This document shows, one piece after another, positions 52,075 to 61,934 of a stretch of 64,000 nt of DNA. Made by a program: the position numbers and the translations under genes. Origin of the DNA: Candidatus Nitrosotenuis cloacae (GTDB taxonomy: Archaea > Thermoproteota > Nitrososphaeria > Nitrososphaerales > Nitrosopumilaceae). Numbering within the stretch: the first letter of the stretch is position 1; every line of letters starts with the position of its first letter. The stretch spans positions 62,001-126,000 of the forward strand of contig NZ_JAPPVQ010000015.1 of the NCBI RefSeq assembly GCF_026768455.1, given 5' to 3'. The notes under the pieces are model-generated. The model ran no database searches. It worked only from the letters and a program-made list of their open reading frames with translations, and was not told the origin of the DNA.

Positions 52075-54149
52075 TGGCGCAGGAAACACAGACTCAGGCA
52101 GCCCTGATTGATCAGATACAGAACTTCCTTGCCTCATTTAAGGACAAGTCCGGCTCGTTCAGGTATGTTGAGGAGATAGACCAGATGATGGCAAAGCAGG
52201 CAAAGTACATTGTAGTTGACTACAACGACGTGGTGTCGCAAAGAGAGATAGAAGTCAAGTTTAACTCAAGTCCGGACGAGGTGCTTTACGCATTTTCGCG
52301 TGCAGTAAAGAACATCTTGGAAGAAAGGTTCCCAGACTATGCAAAAAAGATCTCAGATGACATACGAGTAAGAATTGCAAACTATCCAATCCAGAGGAGC
52401 CTGCGTCAGATAAACGCCGAGGTGATAGGCAGGATGACAAGCGTATCTGGAATGGTGGTACGTTCCTCTGAGGTAAAGCCGCTTGCAAAAAGCGTGCTGT
52501 ACAAGTGTCCTGAGGGCCACATCACAGAGGTTCCGCTGGAAAGAGGGTTGACACTCTACACGCCGACCAAGTGCTCACATGACAAGTGCACTCACCGCGA
52601 CCTGAGGATTGATCCTGAGAACAGCAAGTTCATCGACTTTCAGATAGTAAGGTTGCAGGAACTCCCCGAGGATCTTCCACCAGGACAGCTTCCGCACTAT
52701 ATTGACGTAACAATAAAGCAGGATCTTGTGGACAACGCAAGGCCAGGCGACAGAATCATACTTACTGGTATCGTCCGAATAGAGCAGGAGCAGATAACTG
52801 GAACTAGAATCCACAGCGGCCTGCACCGACTGAGAATCGAGGGAAACAACATCGAGTTCCTCGGAGGCAGAGGAACCAAAAACTCCAGGAGATCCGAAAG
52901 GGAGGAGATCTCGCCAGAAGAGGAAAAAATAATCAAGTCGCTTGCGCGAACGTCTGACATTTACGACCGACTGATCGCCTCGTTTGCGCCGCACATCCAA
53001 GGTTCTGCAATAATAAAAGAATCAATACTGTTGCTTATAGTCGGCTCCACCCAAAGGGTGCTGCAGGACGGCACAAAGATTAGAGGTGACATCAACGTGT
53101 TCCTTGTAGGTGACCCTGGAACTGCGAAGAGCGAAATGCTCAAATTCTGCGCAAGGATTGCGCCAAGGGGTCTGTACACATCCGGCAGGGGTTCAACTGC
53201 TGCAGGACTTACTGCGGCAGTGGTGCGCGACAAAACCGGAATTATGATGTTGGAGGCCGGAGCTGTGGTATTGGGCGATCAAGGTTTAGTTTGTATCGAC
53301 GAGTTTGACAAGATGAAGCCCGAGGACCGAAGCGCCCTGCACGAGGTGATGGAGCAGCAGTCAGCAAGCATCGCAAAGGGAGGAATAGTTGCAACGCTCA
53401 ACGCAAGGACATCAATTTTGGCTGCGGCAAACCCGATGTATGGAAAATATGATCCGTTCAAAAACATCACAGAAAACGTGGCGCTTCCAATCCCACTTTT
53501 GACAAGATTTGACCTCATATTCGTGGTGCGCGACATTCCGTCAAAGGAAAAGGACAGAAACATCGCGCAGCACATCATCGGGCTGCACAAGCGCTCGTCA
53601 TCTGACAACCGATCTCTTATCGACGTTGACATTTTCACAAAATACCTCGCATACTGCAAGAGATCCGATCCTCTGCTGACCCCAGAAGCAGAAGAAAAGA
53701 TACTGGAATACTATCTAAAGATGAGAAACGTCGAATCAGAGGAAATGATCACAGTAACTCCAAGGCAGCTTGGGGGGCTGGTCAGACTTGCCACTGCAAG
53801 GGCAAGGCTGCTCCAAAAGGACCAAGTCGACGGCGAGGATGCGGAGAGGGCGATATTTCTCATCCAGAGCATGCTTGAAGATGCGGGAGTGGACGTCAAT
53901 ACCGGAAAGGTGGATCTTGGGGTGCTGCAGGGTAGGCCGCACAGCGAGGTCTCAAAGCTGCAACTGTTCATGGACGTCCTAAAGTCACTGGAAGGCGACG
54001 GCAAGGCCGCAGTTGAGGAAAAAACGTTCATCAAGGAACTCGTCAAGACCGGCAAGTTCACAGAAGAAGAGGCAAGAAGCTTCCTTAGGAGAATGCTGCG
54101 GGAGGCATCAATTTATGAATCCAAGCCAGGCCACTATAACCGTGTATGA
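52074..54149 (+). CDS. mcm: MCM replicative helicase
   Basis: 691 aa. N-terminal OB/zinc domain (CPEGH, CSHDKCTH), AAA+ core with Walker A GDPGTAKSEM, Walker B VCIDEFDKM, sensor 1 AAANPMYG, arginine finger LTRFDLIF, and C-terminal winged helix. It unwinds DNA at replication forks. Overlaps gins and hel308. Confidence 0.97.
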   Translation: MAQETQTQAALIDQIQNFLASFKDKSGSFRYVEEIDQMMAKQAKYIVVDYNDVVSQREIEVKFNSSPDEVLYAFSRAVKNILEERFPDYAKKISDDIRVRIANYPIQRSLRQINAEVIGRMTSVSGMVVRSSEVKPLAKSVLYKCPEGHITEVPLERGLTLYTPTKCSHDKCTHRDLRIDPENSKFIDFQIVRLQELPEDLPPGQLPHYIDVTIKQDLVDNARPGDRIILTGIVRIEQEQITGTRIHSGLHRLRIEGNNIEFLGGRGTKNSRRSEREEISPEEEKIIKSLARTSDIYDRLIASFAPHIQGSAIIKESILLLIVGSTQRVLQDGTKIRGDINVFLVGDPGTAKSEMLKFCARIAPRGLYTSGRGSTAAGLTAAVVRDKTGIMMLEAGAVVLGDQGLVCIDEFDKMKPEDRSALHEVMEQQSASIAKGGIVATLNARTSILAAANPMYGKYDPFKNITENVALPIPLLTRFDLIFVVRDIPSKEKDRNIAQHIIGLHKRSSSDNRSLIDVDIFTKYLAYCKRSDPLLTPEAEEKILEYYLKMRNVESEEMITVTPRQLGGLVRLATARARLLQKDQVDGEDAERAIFLIQSMLEDAGVDVNTGKVDLGVLQGRPHSEVSKLQLFMDVLKSLEGDGKAAVEEKTFIKELVKTGKFTEEEARSFLRRMLREASIYESKPGHYNRV

Positions 54150-56272
54150 GAATAACGGACCTTCCAATAGCTGATTCTGCACGCCAATTTCTAACTGGTC
54201 AGGGAATCGAGAATCTCTTCCCGCCACAAAAACAGGCAGTAGATGCAGGGCTTCTTGACGGCAAGAACATACTTGTATCTGCGCCCACTGCCAGCGGAAA
54301 GACGCTCATTGCCATGCTTGCGATAATGAACTTTCTGGCAAACAAGGAAGGAAAGGTAGTCTATCTCTCACCGCTTCGCGCACTTGCGTCCGAAAAATTC
54401 ACCGAGTTTAAAAATCTGGAAAAGGTGGATCTGGGCAGAAAGGTCAGAACGGCAATATCTACTGGAGATTTTGACTCTGTGGACAAAGAGTCGGAAAGCG
54501 CCGACATTGTAGTCTTGACAAACGAAAAGATGGACTCGCTAATCCGTCACGGGGTAGACTGGATTGACAGTATTGGTTTAGTCATAGCGGACGAGGCTCA
54601 CCTAATTGGAGATCCGGACAGGGGCCCGACACTTGAGATAGTTCTGACCAAGTTAAAGGAACTCCAGTCTTCGCCTCAGATACTGGCATTGAGTGCAACC
54701 ATTACAAACTCTGATGAGATATCAGATTGGCTTGGATGCACACTAGTCTCAAGCGAATGGAGGCCAGTGCCTCTAACTGAGGGTGTCTTTGACGGGGGGA
54801 CTTTGCTGTGGAACAACGGAGAGTCTGCCGAGATAGACTCCAGCATAAGGGGGCCTGCAGTAGATCTGTGCCTTGACACAATACGCAACGGCGGCCAATC
54901 GTTGATTTTTGCGGAAACAAGAACACGCTCTGCATCACTTGCAGCAAAGGGGGCTGACGCAGTATCGAAATTTCTCTCAGATTCGGAAAGAAAAGACCTT
55001 GACGAGATATCAAAACGACTGCTTGACGGCAACGAGCACACCGAACTTGTAAAGACGTTATCGTCATTATTGAAAAAAGGAGTAGGATTCCATCACGCAG
55101 GACTGAATCAAAACTGCAGAGAGATAATAGAAAACGAGTTCCGGGCAGGCAAGATAAAACTGATCGCCTCGACTCCGACACTTGCAGCCGGCGTGAACTT
55201 GCCTGCAAGACGCGTTGTCATATCCAGCATCGCACGGTTTGACGTAAAGGCAGGCATGAACAAACCAATCAGCGTCCTAGAATACAAGCAGCTGTGTGGA
55301 AGGGCAGGACGGCCGCAGTATGACGACTTTGGGGAGGCGGTGATAGTAGGAAACTCCAATGCAGCAGACCTCATCGACTATTACATCAATGGAACCCCTG
55401 AGCCGATAACTTCGCAGCTTGCGGGGGACAAGGCGCTGCGCGTGCACATTCTAAGCCACATAGTGTCGCATCCTGGAATAAAAAACGAGGAGATCTTTGA
55501 TTTTTTCTTAAAGACGCTTGCAGGAAAACAGACTCGAAAGAATACGCTAAAGTTTGCAATAGAGATTGCAAAAAAGTTCCTGCTAAATGAAAAGCTGATA
55601 ATACAAAAAGGAGAGCGATTTGCATCTACTGAGTTTGGCAAAAAGGTCTCCATGCTATATGTAGATCCACTGACTGCGATTTACTTTAAGCGAAGCATAG
55701 AGGCCACATCTGAGAGCAGGAGGCACACGTTCGGATTCCTGCATCTTGTGACAAGCTCAGAGGAGTTCTTTCCAAAATTCTCGCTCCGCAACAAGGATCA
55801 CGAGATCCTAAGCGTACTAATTGAGAACCATTCCTCGGAGCTAATCGAACGCATCTCCGAATACGACTGCTCCCGAAGCCTGCTTGCACTGCATTCGTGG
55901 ATAAGCGAGTCATCTGAGGTACACATGTCAGATAACCTTGGCATCGAGTCAGGCGACATGCACAGGATGGCAGATATTGCAGACTGGCTGCTTTACTGCC
56001 TGTACGAGCTTGCAAAGCTGCTTGACAGGTCGGATCTTCTTGAGGAGATTGCCACTCTTAGAAAGAGGGTCGCCTACGGAATCAAAGAGGAACTCGTTGA
56101 GCTGACCCAGATACGCGGAATAGGACGTGTGCGCGCCCGTAAGCTGTACTCACACGGAATAAAGACGATCGAAGATCTCAAAAAGATTCCAGTGGACAAG
56201 CTGGCCGAAATTGACAAAATCGGCCCAACACTGGCAGATAATATTAAATCCCAACTGGCAAAAGTTAGGTAG
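54146..56272 (+). CDS. hel308: Hel308 family DNA helicase
   Basis: 708 aa. Walker A SAPTASGKT, DEAH in VIADEAHLIG, motif III LSATI, motif VI QLCGRAGRP, ratchet domain and C-terminal HhH (IRGIGRVRARKLYSHGI). It restarts stalled forks. Its start overlaps mcm by 4 nt; the next gene begins right after its stop. Confidence 0.94.
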   Translation: MRITDLPIADSARQFLTGQGIENLFPPQKQAVDAGLLDGKNILVSAPTASGKTLIAMLAIMNFLANKEGKVVYLSPLRALASEKFTEFKNLEKVDLGRKVRTAISTGDFDSVDKESESADIVVLTNEKMDSLIRHGVDWIDSIGLVIADEAHLIGDPDRGPTLEIVLTKLKELQSSPQILALSATITNSDEISDWLGCTLVSSEWRPVPLTEGVFDGGTLLWNNGESAEIDSSIRGPAVDLCLDTIRNGGQSLIFAETRTRSASLAAKGADAVSKFLSDSERKDLDEISKRLLDGNEHTELVKTLSSLLKKGVGFHHAGLNQNCREIIENEFRAGKIKLIASTPTLAAGVNLPARRVVISSIARFDVKAGMNKPISVLEYKQLCGRAGRPQYDDFGEAVIVGNSNAADLIDYYINGTPEPITSQLAGDKALRVHILSHIVSHPGIKNEEIFDFFLKTLAGKQTRKNTLKFAIEIAKKFLLNEKLIIQKGERFASTEFGKKVSMLYVDPLTAIYFKRSIEATSESRRHTFGFLHLVTSSEEFFPKFSLRNKDHEILSVLIENHSSELIERISEYDCSRSLLALHSWISESSEVHMSDNLGIESGDMHRMADIADWLLYCLYELAKLLDRSDLLEEIATLRKRVAYGIKEELVELTQIRGIGRVRARKLYSHGIKTIEDLKKIPVDKLAEIDKIGPTLADNIKSQLAKVR

Positions 56273-57289
56273 TTGCAGTCCGAGATAATAGCGGCAGTTG
56301 TAGTTTCATGTATTGCATTTTTCGTGGTTTTGGGACTGGTTCCGGTTCTGATAAGGTATCTTGCAAGACGCAACTGGGTAGTAAAGGACGTGAACCGCAA
56401 GGGCGGTGCGATGATACCGCGTCCGGGCGGTCCCGCACTTATTGCCGGGATAGTCCTATCTGAGATCTCGCTTTACTTTCTTCTCCCTGGCAGCGAAATA
56501 ATCGCAAGGCAGATCTGCGCAATCTTGCTGACCACCGGAGCTGCGTTTGTTATCGGCTTTGTAGACGACAGACGGGTCATGGGCGGCTGGTTCAAGCCGC
56601 TCGCACTTGCGGCAGCATCTGCTCCGATAATGCTGCTTGGCGTGTATGAACCGAACCTTGCGTTCCCGCTATTTGATGAGGTAAAGATTCCAGCACTCTA
56701 CTTGGGAGTGATAATAATCATGATATCTATTACAGGCAACACGATAAACTCAATTGACGTAATGAACGGAATTGCATCCGGCTTTATGGTGATTGCAGCA
56801 TCTGCACTCACTGTCTCCTTGCTTGTACTGCAGAATTATCCTGTGGCAATAATGACCCTGCCGCTTGTTTTTGTCTCACTCGCATTTTACAAATTCCACA
56901 AGTTCCCAAGTAGGATATTTCCAGGAGACTCTGGAGCACTTACGCTTGGAGCAATGTATGGCGCCATCGCAATCATTGGTAGGGTGGAGGTGATTGCAGC
57001 AATAGCGCTCTTGCCTGCTGTGATTAACTCATTTCTGTTTCTATCAAGTGTAAAGCGCATAGTGGAACACAGACAGATAAAAAACCCCACAACTCACACT
57101 GAGGACAACAAGATAACCACAACAAAGGAAAAGGATGCACCAATCACGCTTGTGAGGCTCCTCGTGGCAAGCAAACCCCTGACGGAAAAAGAGATAGGGT
57201 TTACGATATTCCGCCTTGCTATTTTCTCTGCGGCACTCGCAATAATCTCGGCATTACTAATGGAGGTACAAATTTGGGCCAGTCCCTGA
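56273..57289 (+). CDS. Glycosyl-1-phosphate transferase (MraY/Alg7-like)
   Basis: 338 aa, TTG start, about ten membrane segments. Motifs: IPRPGGPALI, FVIGFVDDRR (metal Asp pair), NTINSIDVMNG and FPGDSGALTLG. It transfers a sugar phosphate to a polyprenol phosphate, the first step of N-glycan or polysaccharide assembly. Located downstream of the replication genes without gap. Confidence 0.88.
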   Translation: MQSEIIAAVVVSCIAFFVVLGLVPVLIRYLARRNWVVKDVNRKGGAMIPRPGGPALIAGIVLSEISLYFLLPGSEIIARQICAILLTTGAAFVIGFVDDRRVMGGWFKPLALAAASAPIMLLGVYEPNLAFPLFDEVKIPALYLGVIIIMISITGNTINSIDVMNGIASGFMVIAASALTVSLLVLQNYPVAIMTLPLVFVSLAFYKFHKFPSRIFPGDSGALTLGAMYGAIAIIGRVEVIAAIALLPAVINSFLFLSSVKRIVEHRQIKNPTTHTEDNKITTTKEKDAPITLVRLLVASKPLTEKEIGFTIFRLAIFSAALAIISALLMEVQIWASP

Positions 57290-57510
57290 TGTATTCTTTT
57301 ATTGCGATAATGTGGGTGCTCATACTTGCAGGTGGGGGAATACTGGTCACTGCGGTATCAAAGATATCGGTGCAGGGGTACGGCGAGGATCTGGACTTTC
57401 TTATTGCGTCTGCAATAAAAGCAGCAATCGCGTTGGTACTGGTTGTGTTCTGGATTGTGATTCTGACAAAGCTGAAAAACAAGATCTTTCAAAAACAGAT
57501 TAGCGCCTAG
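57274..57510 (+). CDS. Small two-TM protein
   Basis: 78 aa, TTG start, overlapping the transferase gene by 16 nt. Hydrophobic segments at 8-28 and 42-65 with an acidic loop (GYGEDLDF). Probably a partner of the upstream transferase. Convergent overlap of 4 nt with the acetyltransferase gene. Confidence 0.65.
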   Translation: MGQSLMYSFIAIMWVLILAGGGILVTAVSKISVQGYGEDLDFLIASAIKAAIALVLVVFWIVILTKLKNKIFQKQISA

Positions 57511-57980
57511 GACTTCCACTTTTTCTGCTTTCTGTCGTATTCCTCACGCGAATATCTCTGCTTGGCAGGCACCCCGACTACCACAGTGTTGTCTGGGACG
57601 TCCTTTGTCACGACTGCCCCCATTGCAACTACGCTGTTTTCCCCAATAGTTACTCCTGCCTTAATGACTGCGCGTGAGCCAATCACTGCACCGTCCTTGA
57701 TTGTGACTCCTATCATCTTCTCGCTTGGCGGATATGGGTCGTTTGTGAGCGTGGCAGAAGGTCCGATGAAGACGTTTCTTCCTATCCTTGAAAGCGGCGG
57801 AATGTACACCAGTCCCTCAATCATGGTGTTGTCTCCGATCACGACATTATAATCGACATGCGCAAGTGAGCCTATCTTGACGTTGTCGCCAATCATGGTG
57901 TTGTCTCCAACATATGCAAAGTGCCAGATCTTTACGTTCTTTCCAATCTTTGCCTTTTCTGAAATAAAGTTGGTGACCAA
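57507..57980 (-). CDS. Hexapeptide-repeat N-acyltransferase (WbpD-like)
   Basis: 157 aa made of left-handed beta-helix hexads (IGKNVKIW, IGDNVKIGS, IGENSVVAMGAVVTKDV), ending VVGVPAKQRYS. It acetylates amino sugars. Last gene of an operon with IlvE, an oxidoreductase and a Trm112-like gene. With the dehydrogenase it fits diacetamido-glucuronate synthesis (WbpB/WbpD), inferred. Confidence 0.85.
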   Translation of the reverse strand: MVTNFISEKAKIGKNVKIWHFAYVGDNTMIGDNVKIGSLAHVDYNVVIGDNTMIEGLVYIPPLSRIGRNVFIGPSATLTNDPYPPSEKMIGVTIKDGAVIGSRAVIKAGVTIGENSVVAMGAVVTKDVPDNTVVVGVPAKQRYSREEYDRKQKKWKS

Positions 57981-57986
57981 GAGATA

Positions 57987-58256
57987 TCACAGATGCCATG
58001 GTCTTGCATGCTTAATTATTTTTTGAGGTAGTGCATCCTTGTTTCTCTCAAGGAATTCCACGTCCTGCTTTTTGTCCCTCAACTCGTCTGGCAACATGAT
58101 TGGTATCTCCTCGATTATTGGGTAGAACCTGTTGCATTCTGTACAGTACAGAGAGCCCTCTATAACAGCCGGCTCGCTTGACTTTACTTCGAACATCTCC
58201 AGCGGAAAGTGCTTGTCAAGTGGACATACTAGGATGTCTATCATCTTTTTGTTCAT
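57987..58256 (-). CDS. Trm112-like zinc protein
   Basis: 89 aa: LVCPLDKHFPLE and LYCTECNRFYPI give the Trm112 zinc site, then an alpha-helical tail. Trm112 activates tRNA and protein methyltransferases. It overlaps the oxidoreductase gene by 4 nt. Confidence 0.85.
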   Translation of the reverse strand: MNKKMIDILVCPLDKHFPLEMFEVKSSEPAVIEGSLYCTECNRFYPIIEEIPIMLPDELRDKKQDVEFLERNKDALPQKIIKHARPWHL

Positions 58257-59188
58257 TTTAGCTCCAGGTATATTGGAACTCCCTTCTGGCTTGAAAGCAA
58301 CGCTGCTTCTGCGATTTTTGTCACATTTAATGCATCCTCGGGCCTTACCCTAAGTGCGTTCTTTGATTCCACTGCGCCAAGAAAGTTCTTTATCTCAAGT
58401 GTGAGCGGCTCTGCCTTCTCGTTTCGGGGTATCTCGGAGCCTTTGTCCTTTTCGATTCTTACCTCCTGAGAGATAAAGTCCGCTGAAATTATCCCCTCGG
58501 TGCACACCGCATTAAAGTGCCTTACGCGGGCCGGTGTGATCCAATTTGACGATATTATAGCAACCTTGTTGTCTTTGAAGCCGAGCATTATCGTGGCAAA
58601 GTCCTCGTGCTCGTGCCTTATCTTTCCTGATCTTGCAAAGACCACCTCGGGCGTGTCATCAAAGAGCCACATTGCAGTGTCTATGTCGTGTACTGCCGTG
58701 TCGTAAATTATACCGACGTCCTTTATGTGCAACGGCATCCTGTTCTCGCGGTGAAACTCTAGCATGATGAGATCGCCATATTTTTTTGACTTTACAAAAT
58801 TCTTGACGGTCTCTACTGCCGGATTGAACCTTTCAATGTAGCCGCATGTAAGTAATACATTGTTCTTTTTTGCGAGCTCAAGCAACCTTACTCCCTCCTC
58901 TGACTTGTAAGTCATTGGTTTTTCAATGAAGACACTTTTTTTCATTTGAATCATCTTTGTGGCGATGTCAAAATGGGTCGAAGTCGGAGTGCAGATGAAT
59001 ACCGCGTCAACGTTTTCTGATTCTATCATCTTGTCAATGGAATTGTACTGGTTAACGCCGTACTTGTCTGCGGCGTCCTTTGCTCTTGCCGCATCTGCGT
59101 CGCATACTGCGCTCAGCACGCCCAACTGGGAAAGCACCCTTGCGTGGTTTTTACCCCATCCGCCCACTCCTATTTGTGCTACCTTCAA
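58253..59188 (-). CDS. Gfo/Idh/MocA-family oxidoreductase
   Basis: 311 aa. N-terminal Rossmann GVGGWGKNHARVL, EKPMTYKSEEG (catalytic Lys), CGYIERFNPAV, and a beta-sheet C-terminal domain. It probably oxidises a nucleotide sugar. Immediately downstream of ilvE. Confidence 0.88.
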   Translation of the reverse strand: MKVAQIGVGGWGKNHARVLSQLGVLSAVCDADAARAKDAADKYGVNQYNSIDKMIESENVDAVFICTPTSTHFDIATKMIQMKKSVFIEKPMTYKSEEGVRLLELAKKNNVLLTCGYIERFNPAVETVKNFVKSKKYGDLIMLEFHRENRMPLHIKDVGIIYDTAVHDIDTAMWLFDDTPEVVFARSGKIRHEHEDFATIMLGFKDNKVAIISSNWITPARVRHFNAVCTEGIISADFISQEVRIEKDKGSEIPRNEKAEPLTLEIKNFLGAVESKNALRVRPEDALNVTKIAEAALLSSQKGVPIYLELK

Positions 59189-59189
59189 T

Positions 59190-60107
59190 CTAATACACCG
59201 GTGTAATCCAATCTGCGTGGTTGTGGTTTCTATCCATTACTATGTCTAGATATGAGGATGTTATCTCCTTTGTAATTTTGCCTGCCTTGCCAGTCCCGAT
59301 CCTTTTTTTGTCAACCTGGGTTATCGGGATTATCTCTGCGGCGGTGCCTGTGAGAAAGACCTCGTCTGCGGTGTATATCTGGCCGCGGGTGATCTCTTCT
59401 TCTTTGACTGTGTAGTTCAGGTCCTCTGCCAGCCTTACTACCGAGTCACGAGTGATTCCGTCAAGTGCAGATGAGCTGAGCGGTGGCGTGGTGAGTACGT
59501 TGTTCTTTACCATGAATATGTTTTCTCCTGGCGCCTCGCTTATGTTTCCATGCAGGTCCAGCATTATTGCCTCGTCGTATCCGTTGCGTTTGCATTCTTG
59601 TGTGGCAAGAATGGAATTGAGATAGTTTCCACCCATCTTTGCAAGTGGTGGCGTGGACTGGTCGCTGAACTTTCTCCAAGACGAGATGCCTGCGCTGATT
59701 CCGTTCTTGTTAAAGAGATCGCCAAACGGGAACATGAACATTGCAGCGTGCACTGGTGCGTCCTCAGTTACATGCAGGTTTATCCCGTACTGGCCTACGA
59801 AATAAAAAGGACGAATGTAACAGGATTGTCTCATCTTGTTTTTTTTGCACAAACTCTTCATCGCGTTGGATATCTGCTCGTCTGTATAGTTTAGAGAAAT
59901 GGAATAGAACTGACCTGATCTTCTGAACCGCTTGACGTGGTCGTCCAGTCTGAAAATGTTAAGATTTTTTCCGTTCCAGTATCCGCGGATTCCCTCAAAA
60001 ATTGATGTGCCGTAGTGTATGGCGTGTGTGGTGATTGGAACCTTGGCTCGCTCAAGCGTGACCAGTTTGCCGTCGAACCAGACAAACTTTGAAACATTCA
60101 GTTTCAT
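59190..60107 (-). CDS. ilvE: Branched-chain amino acid aminotransferase
   Basis: 305 aa, PLP fold-type IV. FEGIRGYWNG, the PLP Lys in LAKMGGNYLNS, EAPGENIF and FLTGTAAEIIPI. Final step of Leu/Ile/Val synthesis; a D-amino-acid or aminosugar role is the alternative. Confidence 0.9.
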   Translation of the reverse strand: MKLNVSKFVWFDGKLVTLERAKVPITTHAIHYGTSIFEGIRGYWNGKNLNIFRLDDHVKRFRRSGQFYSISLNYTDEQISNAMKSLCKKNKMRQSCYIRPFYFVGQYGINLHVTEDAPVHAAMFMFPFGDLFNKNGISAGISSWRKFSDQSTPPLAKMGGNYLNSILATQECKRNGYDEAIMLDLHGNISEAPGENIFMVKNNVLTTPPLSSSALDGITRDSVVRLAEDLNYTVKEEEITRGQIYTADEVFLTGTAAEIIPITQVDKKRIGTGKAGKITKEITSSYLDIVMDRNHNHADWITPVY

Positions 60108-60133
60108 ACGGTGCCTTCCATCGCGGCATTAAT

Positions 60134-60760
60134 CTATCTTGTCTTGAGCCCTGCCTTTGGAAACTTCATGCCGGCAATTCTGGTGGTCATGTCCTGTGCC
60201 GCAGAATATTTTTTTACAACGTCCCATCTGTCCTCGATGATCTTTGCCACCTCTTCTGGAACGTCTGCCTTCCAGTCGCTGTCCTTTCCCTGCGCTGCGT
60301 CATACAGCTTGTTTTTGACAGATGATGCGGAGATCTCCTTTCTTGCGCCGACTCGAGGATTCAACCTGTACGCCTTTAGCATCATCCCCTCAGTTCTGTC
60401 ACCTGTGTATGTGTAGTATTCGCCGCTAATGCCGCTCAGGATGCTACTGCGCAGCTTCCACGAATATGGTGACAAGATCGGCGGAAAATATCTCCAGAAT
60501 GGGGCATGAAATGTATAGTTTGAGGAGACCTCGATTGTGTCGCCGAACACTGAAACCAGCATCTCCTTTCGCGTCTCAAAATCAAAGGGAAAACTGCGAC
60601 TGTTTATCTCTTGTTTGCCGTCCAAAAACCTGACTGGCATCACCTTTACTGTAGATTCCTGTTTTAGCTCCCTTATGATCTCCACATGCGCATTCGTAAC
60701 TGGATTTAGGTGTGCAAGATAGATTGCGACAGTCAAATGTATTGGCATGCTTTTGGTCAT
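60134..60760 (-). CDS. Nucleotidyltransferase-like protein (HUP fold)
   Basis: 208 aa. HLNPVTNAHVEII corresponds to the HxxH motif, and ISASSVKNKL to the ISSTxIR motif of cytidylyltransferase-like enzymes. Substrate unknown; NMN or phosphopantetheine adenylylation are possible types. It is 26 nt upstream of ilvE and may lead that operon. Confidence 0.75.
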   Translation of the reverse strand: MTKSMPIHLTVAIYLAHLNPVTNAHVEIIRELKQESTVKVMPVRFLDGKQEINSRSFPFDFETRKEMLVSVFGDTIEVSSNYTFHAPFWRYFPPILSPYSWKLRSSILSGISGEYYTYTGDRTEGMMLKAYRLNPRVGARKEISASSVKNKLYDAAQGKDSDWKADVPEEVAKIIEDRWDVVKKYSAAQDMTTRIAGMKFPKAGLKTR

Positions 60761-60777
60761 ATTTCAATGCTTGAGAG

Positions 60778-60851
60778 TGGGGACGATGGGACTTGAACCC
60801 ATGATCTCCAGCGCCCGAGGCTGGCAGTATACCAAGCTAACCTACGTCCCC
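60778..60851 (-). tRNA. tRNA-Pro (CGG)
   Basis: 74 nt. Acceptor GGGGACG/CGTCCCC, discriminator A, anticodon stem CCAGC/GCTGG with loop CTCGGGC, T-arm ATGGGTTCAAGTCCCAT. No intron visible. Confidence 0.95.
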
Positions 60852-60891
60852 GAATTTAGAACAAAACTAAGCAATATTACCGTTGAGAAAT

Positions 60892-61734
60892 TTATCCGTA
60901 CGACTCGTACTTGACTTCAAAGCTTCCGTCTTGACGCTTGTTTCTCTCTGTGACAAATCCCTTTGCCCCAAGGTAATCCATACAACCGTCGATGGTTCCC
61001 TGCCAGCCACATATGTAAAATGTCGTGTTTTGCGGGGTGACTCGCTCACCTATTAGCTGTTCCAGCGGAGATGGCTCTCCATCTTTGGATCTGAGGAATG
61101 TCTCAACTCTTCCCGTCTGACCGCTCCATGATCTGTTGAACCATTCCTGCGGTCTGCTGATTGCGGCACGGTAGCGGAAGTTCCACTTGTCCCTACCCTT
61201 GTCAAGACTCTCAATCTCTAAATCTGTAAACAATTGCTTGTAGCTTAATTCGTCCACATAGCTTGCGCCATGTAGTACTACTATCTCTCTTTTGTCACCT
61301 GTGTCGTGCAGGTGCTGTGCGAAGCTGACAAACGGGGCAATTCCAGTTCCTCCGCCAAGGCAGACGATTCTTCTCTCGTCCTTTTGTCCGTTCGGAAGCT
61401 TGTCATTAATCAACAAGGCTGCGCCAGTGGGCCTGATCCAAGTCACCTCGTCGCCCTCCTTTGCGTTGAACAGCTGTGTGGTGAGTCTACCAGGCAGCGG
61501 TTTTCTGACCCATCTTATTACAAGCTCTATGAATTTCTTGTTCTCTGGGTGTGATGCGATGGAGTAAGCCCTCCTGATTACCTTGCCCTCGCTTGGCACA
61601 TGCATTCCAACTGTTATGAACTGACCTGCTTTGTAGTCTGGAATGACTCCGTCGTTTGGCACCAGTCTGAAAATGGCTAAATCTTCTTTTAGTAATTGAA
61701 CATAAGTTACCGTCGCTTTATTCTCTACTACCAC
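60892..61734 (-). CDS. Ferredoxin-NADP reductase-like flavoprotein
   Basis: 280 aa. FAD motif RRAYSIAS, NADP motif GGGTGIAPFVSF, and the C-terminal CGWQGTID region. It moves electrons between ferredoxin and NADP, matching the zinc-ferredoxin gene at 49775 in function if not in location. Confidence 0.9.
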   Translation of the reverse strand: MVVENKATVTYVQLLKEDLAIFRLVPNDGVIPDYKAGQFITVGMHVPSEGKVIRRAYSIASHPENKKFIELVIRWVRKPLPGRLTTQLFNAKEGDEVTWIRPTGAALLINDKLPNGQKDERRIVCLGGGTGIAPFVSFAQHLHDTGDKREIVVLHGASYVDELSYKQLFTDLEIESLDKGRDKWNFRYRAAISRPQEWFNRSWSGQTGRVETFLRSKDGEPSPLEQLIGERVTPQNTTFYICGWQGTIDGCMDYLGAKGFVTERNKRQDGSFEVKYESYG

Positions 61735-61860
61735 AGCGAGACCATCATAATGACGGTTAAATATTTTATGTTAACTGATAATCAAATTTTTTGATTTCAG
61801 CTAAACGTTAATAATCAATCCTCAAACTTGTAAGACGATCAGAGTATCTTCTGGTTATTT

Positions 61861-61934
61861 GGGCCGGTCGTCTAGACTGGTAGGATACGCCCTTGGCATG
61901 GGTGAGATCGAGGGTTCAAATCCCTCCCGGTCCA
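61861..61934 (+). tRNA. tRNA-Ala (GGC)
   Basis: 74 nt. Acceptor GGGCCGG/CCGGTCC with G3-U70, discriminator A, anticodon loop TTGGCAT between CGCCC and GGGTG, T-arm GAGGGTTCAAATCCCTC. Its 3' 19 nt overlap the end of the convergent HEAT gene. Confidence 0.95.
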
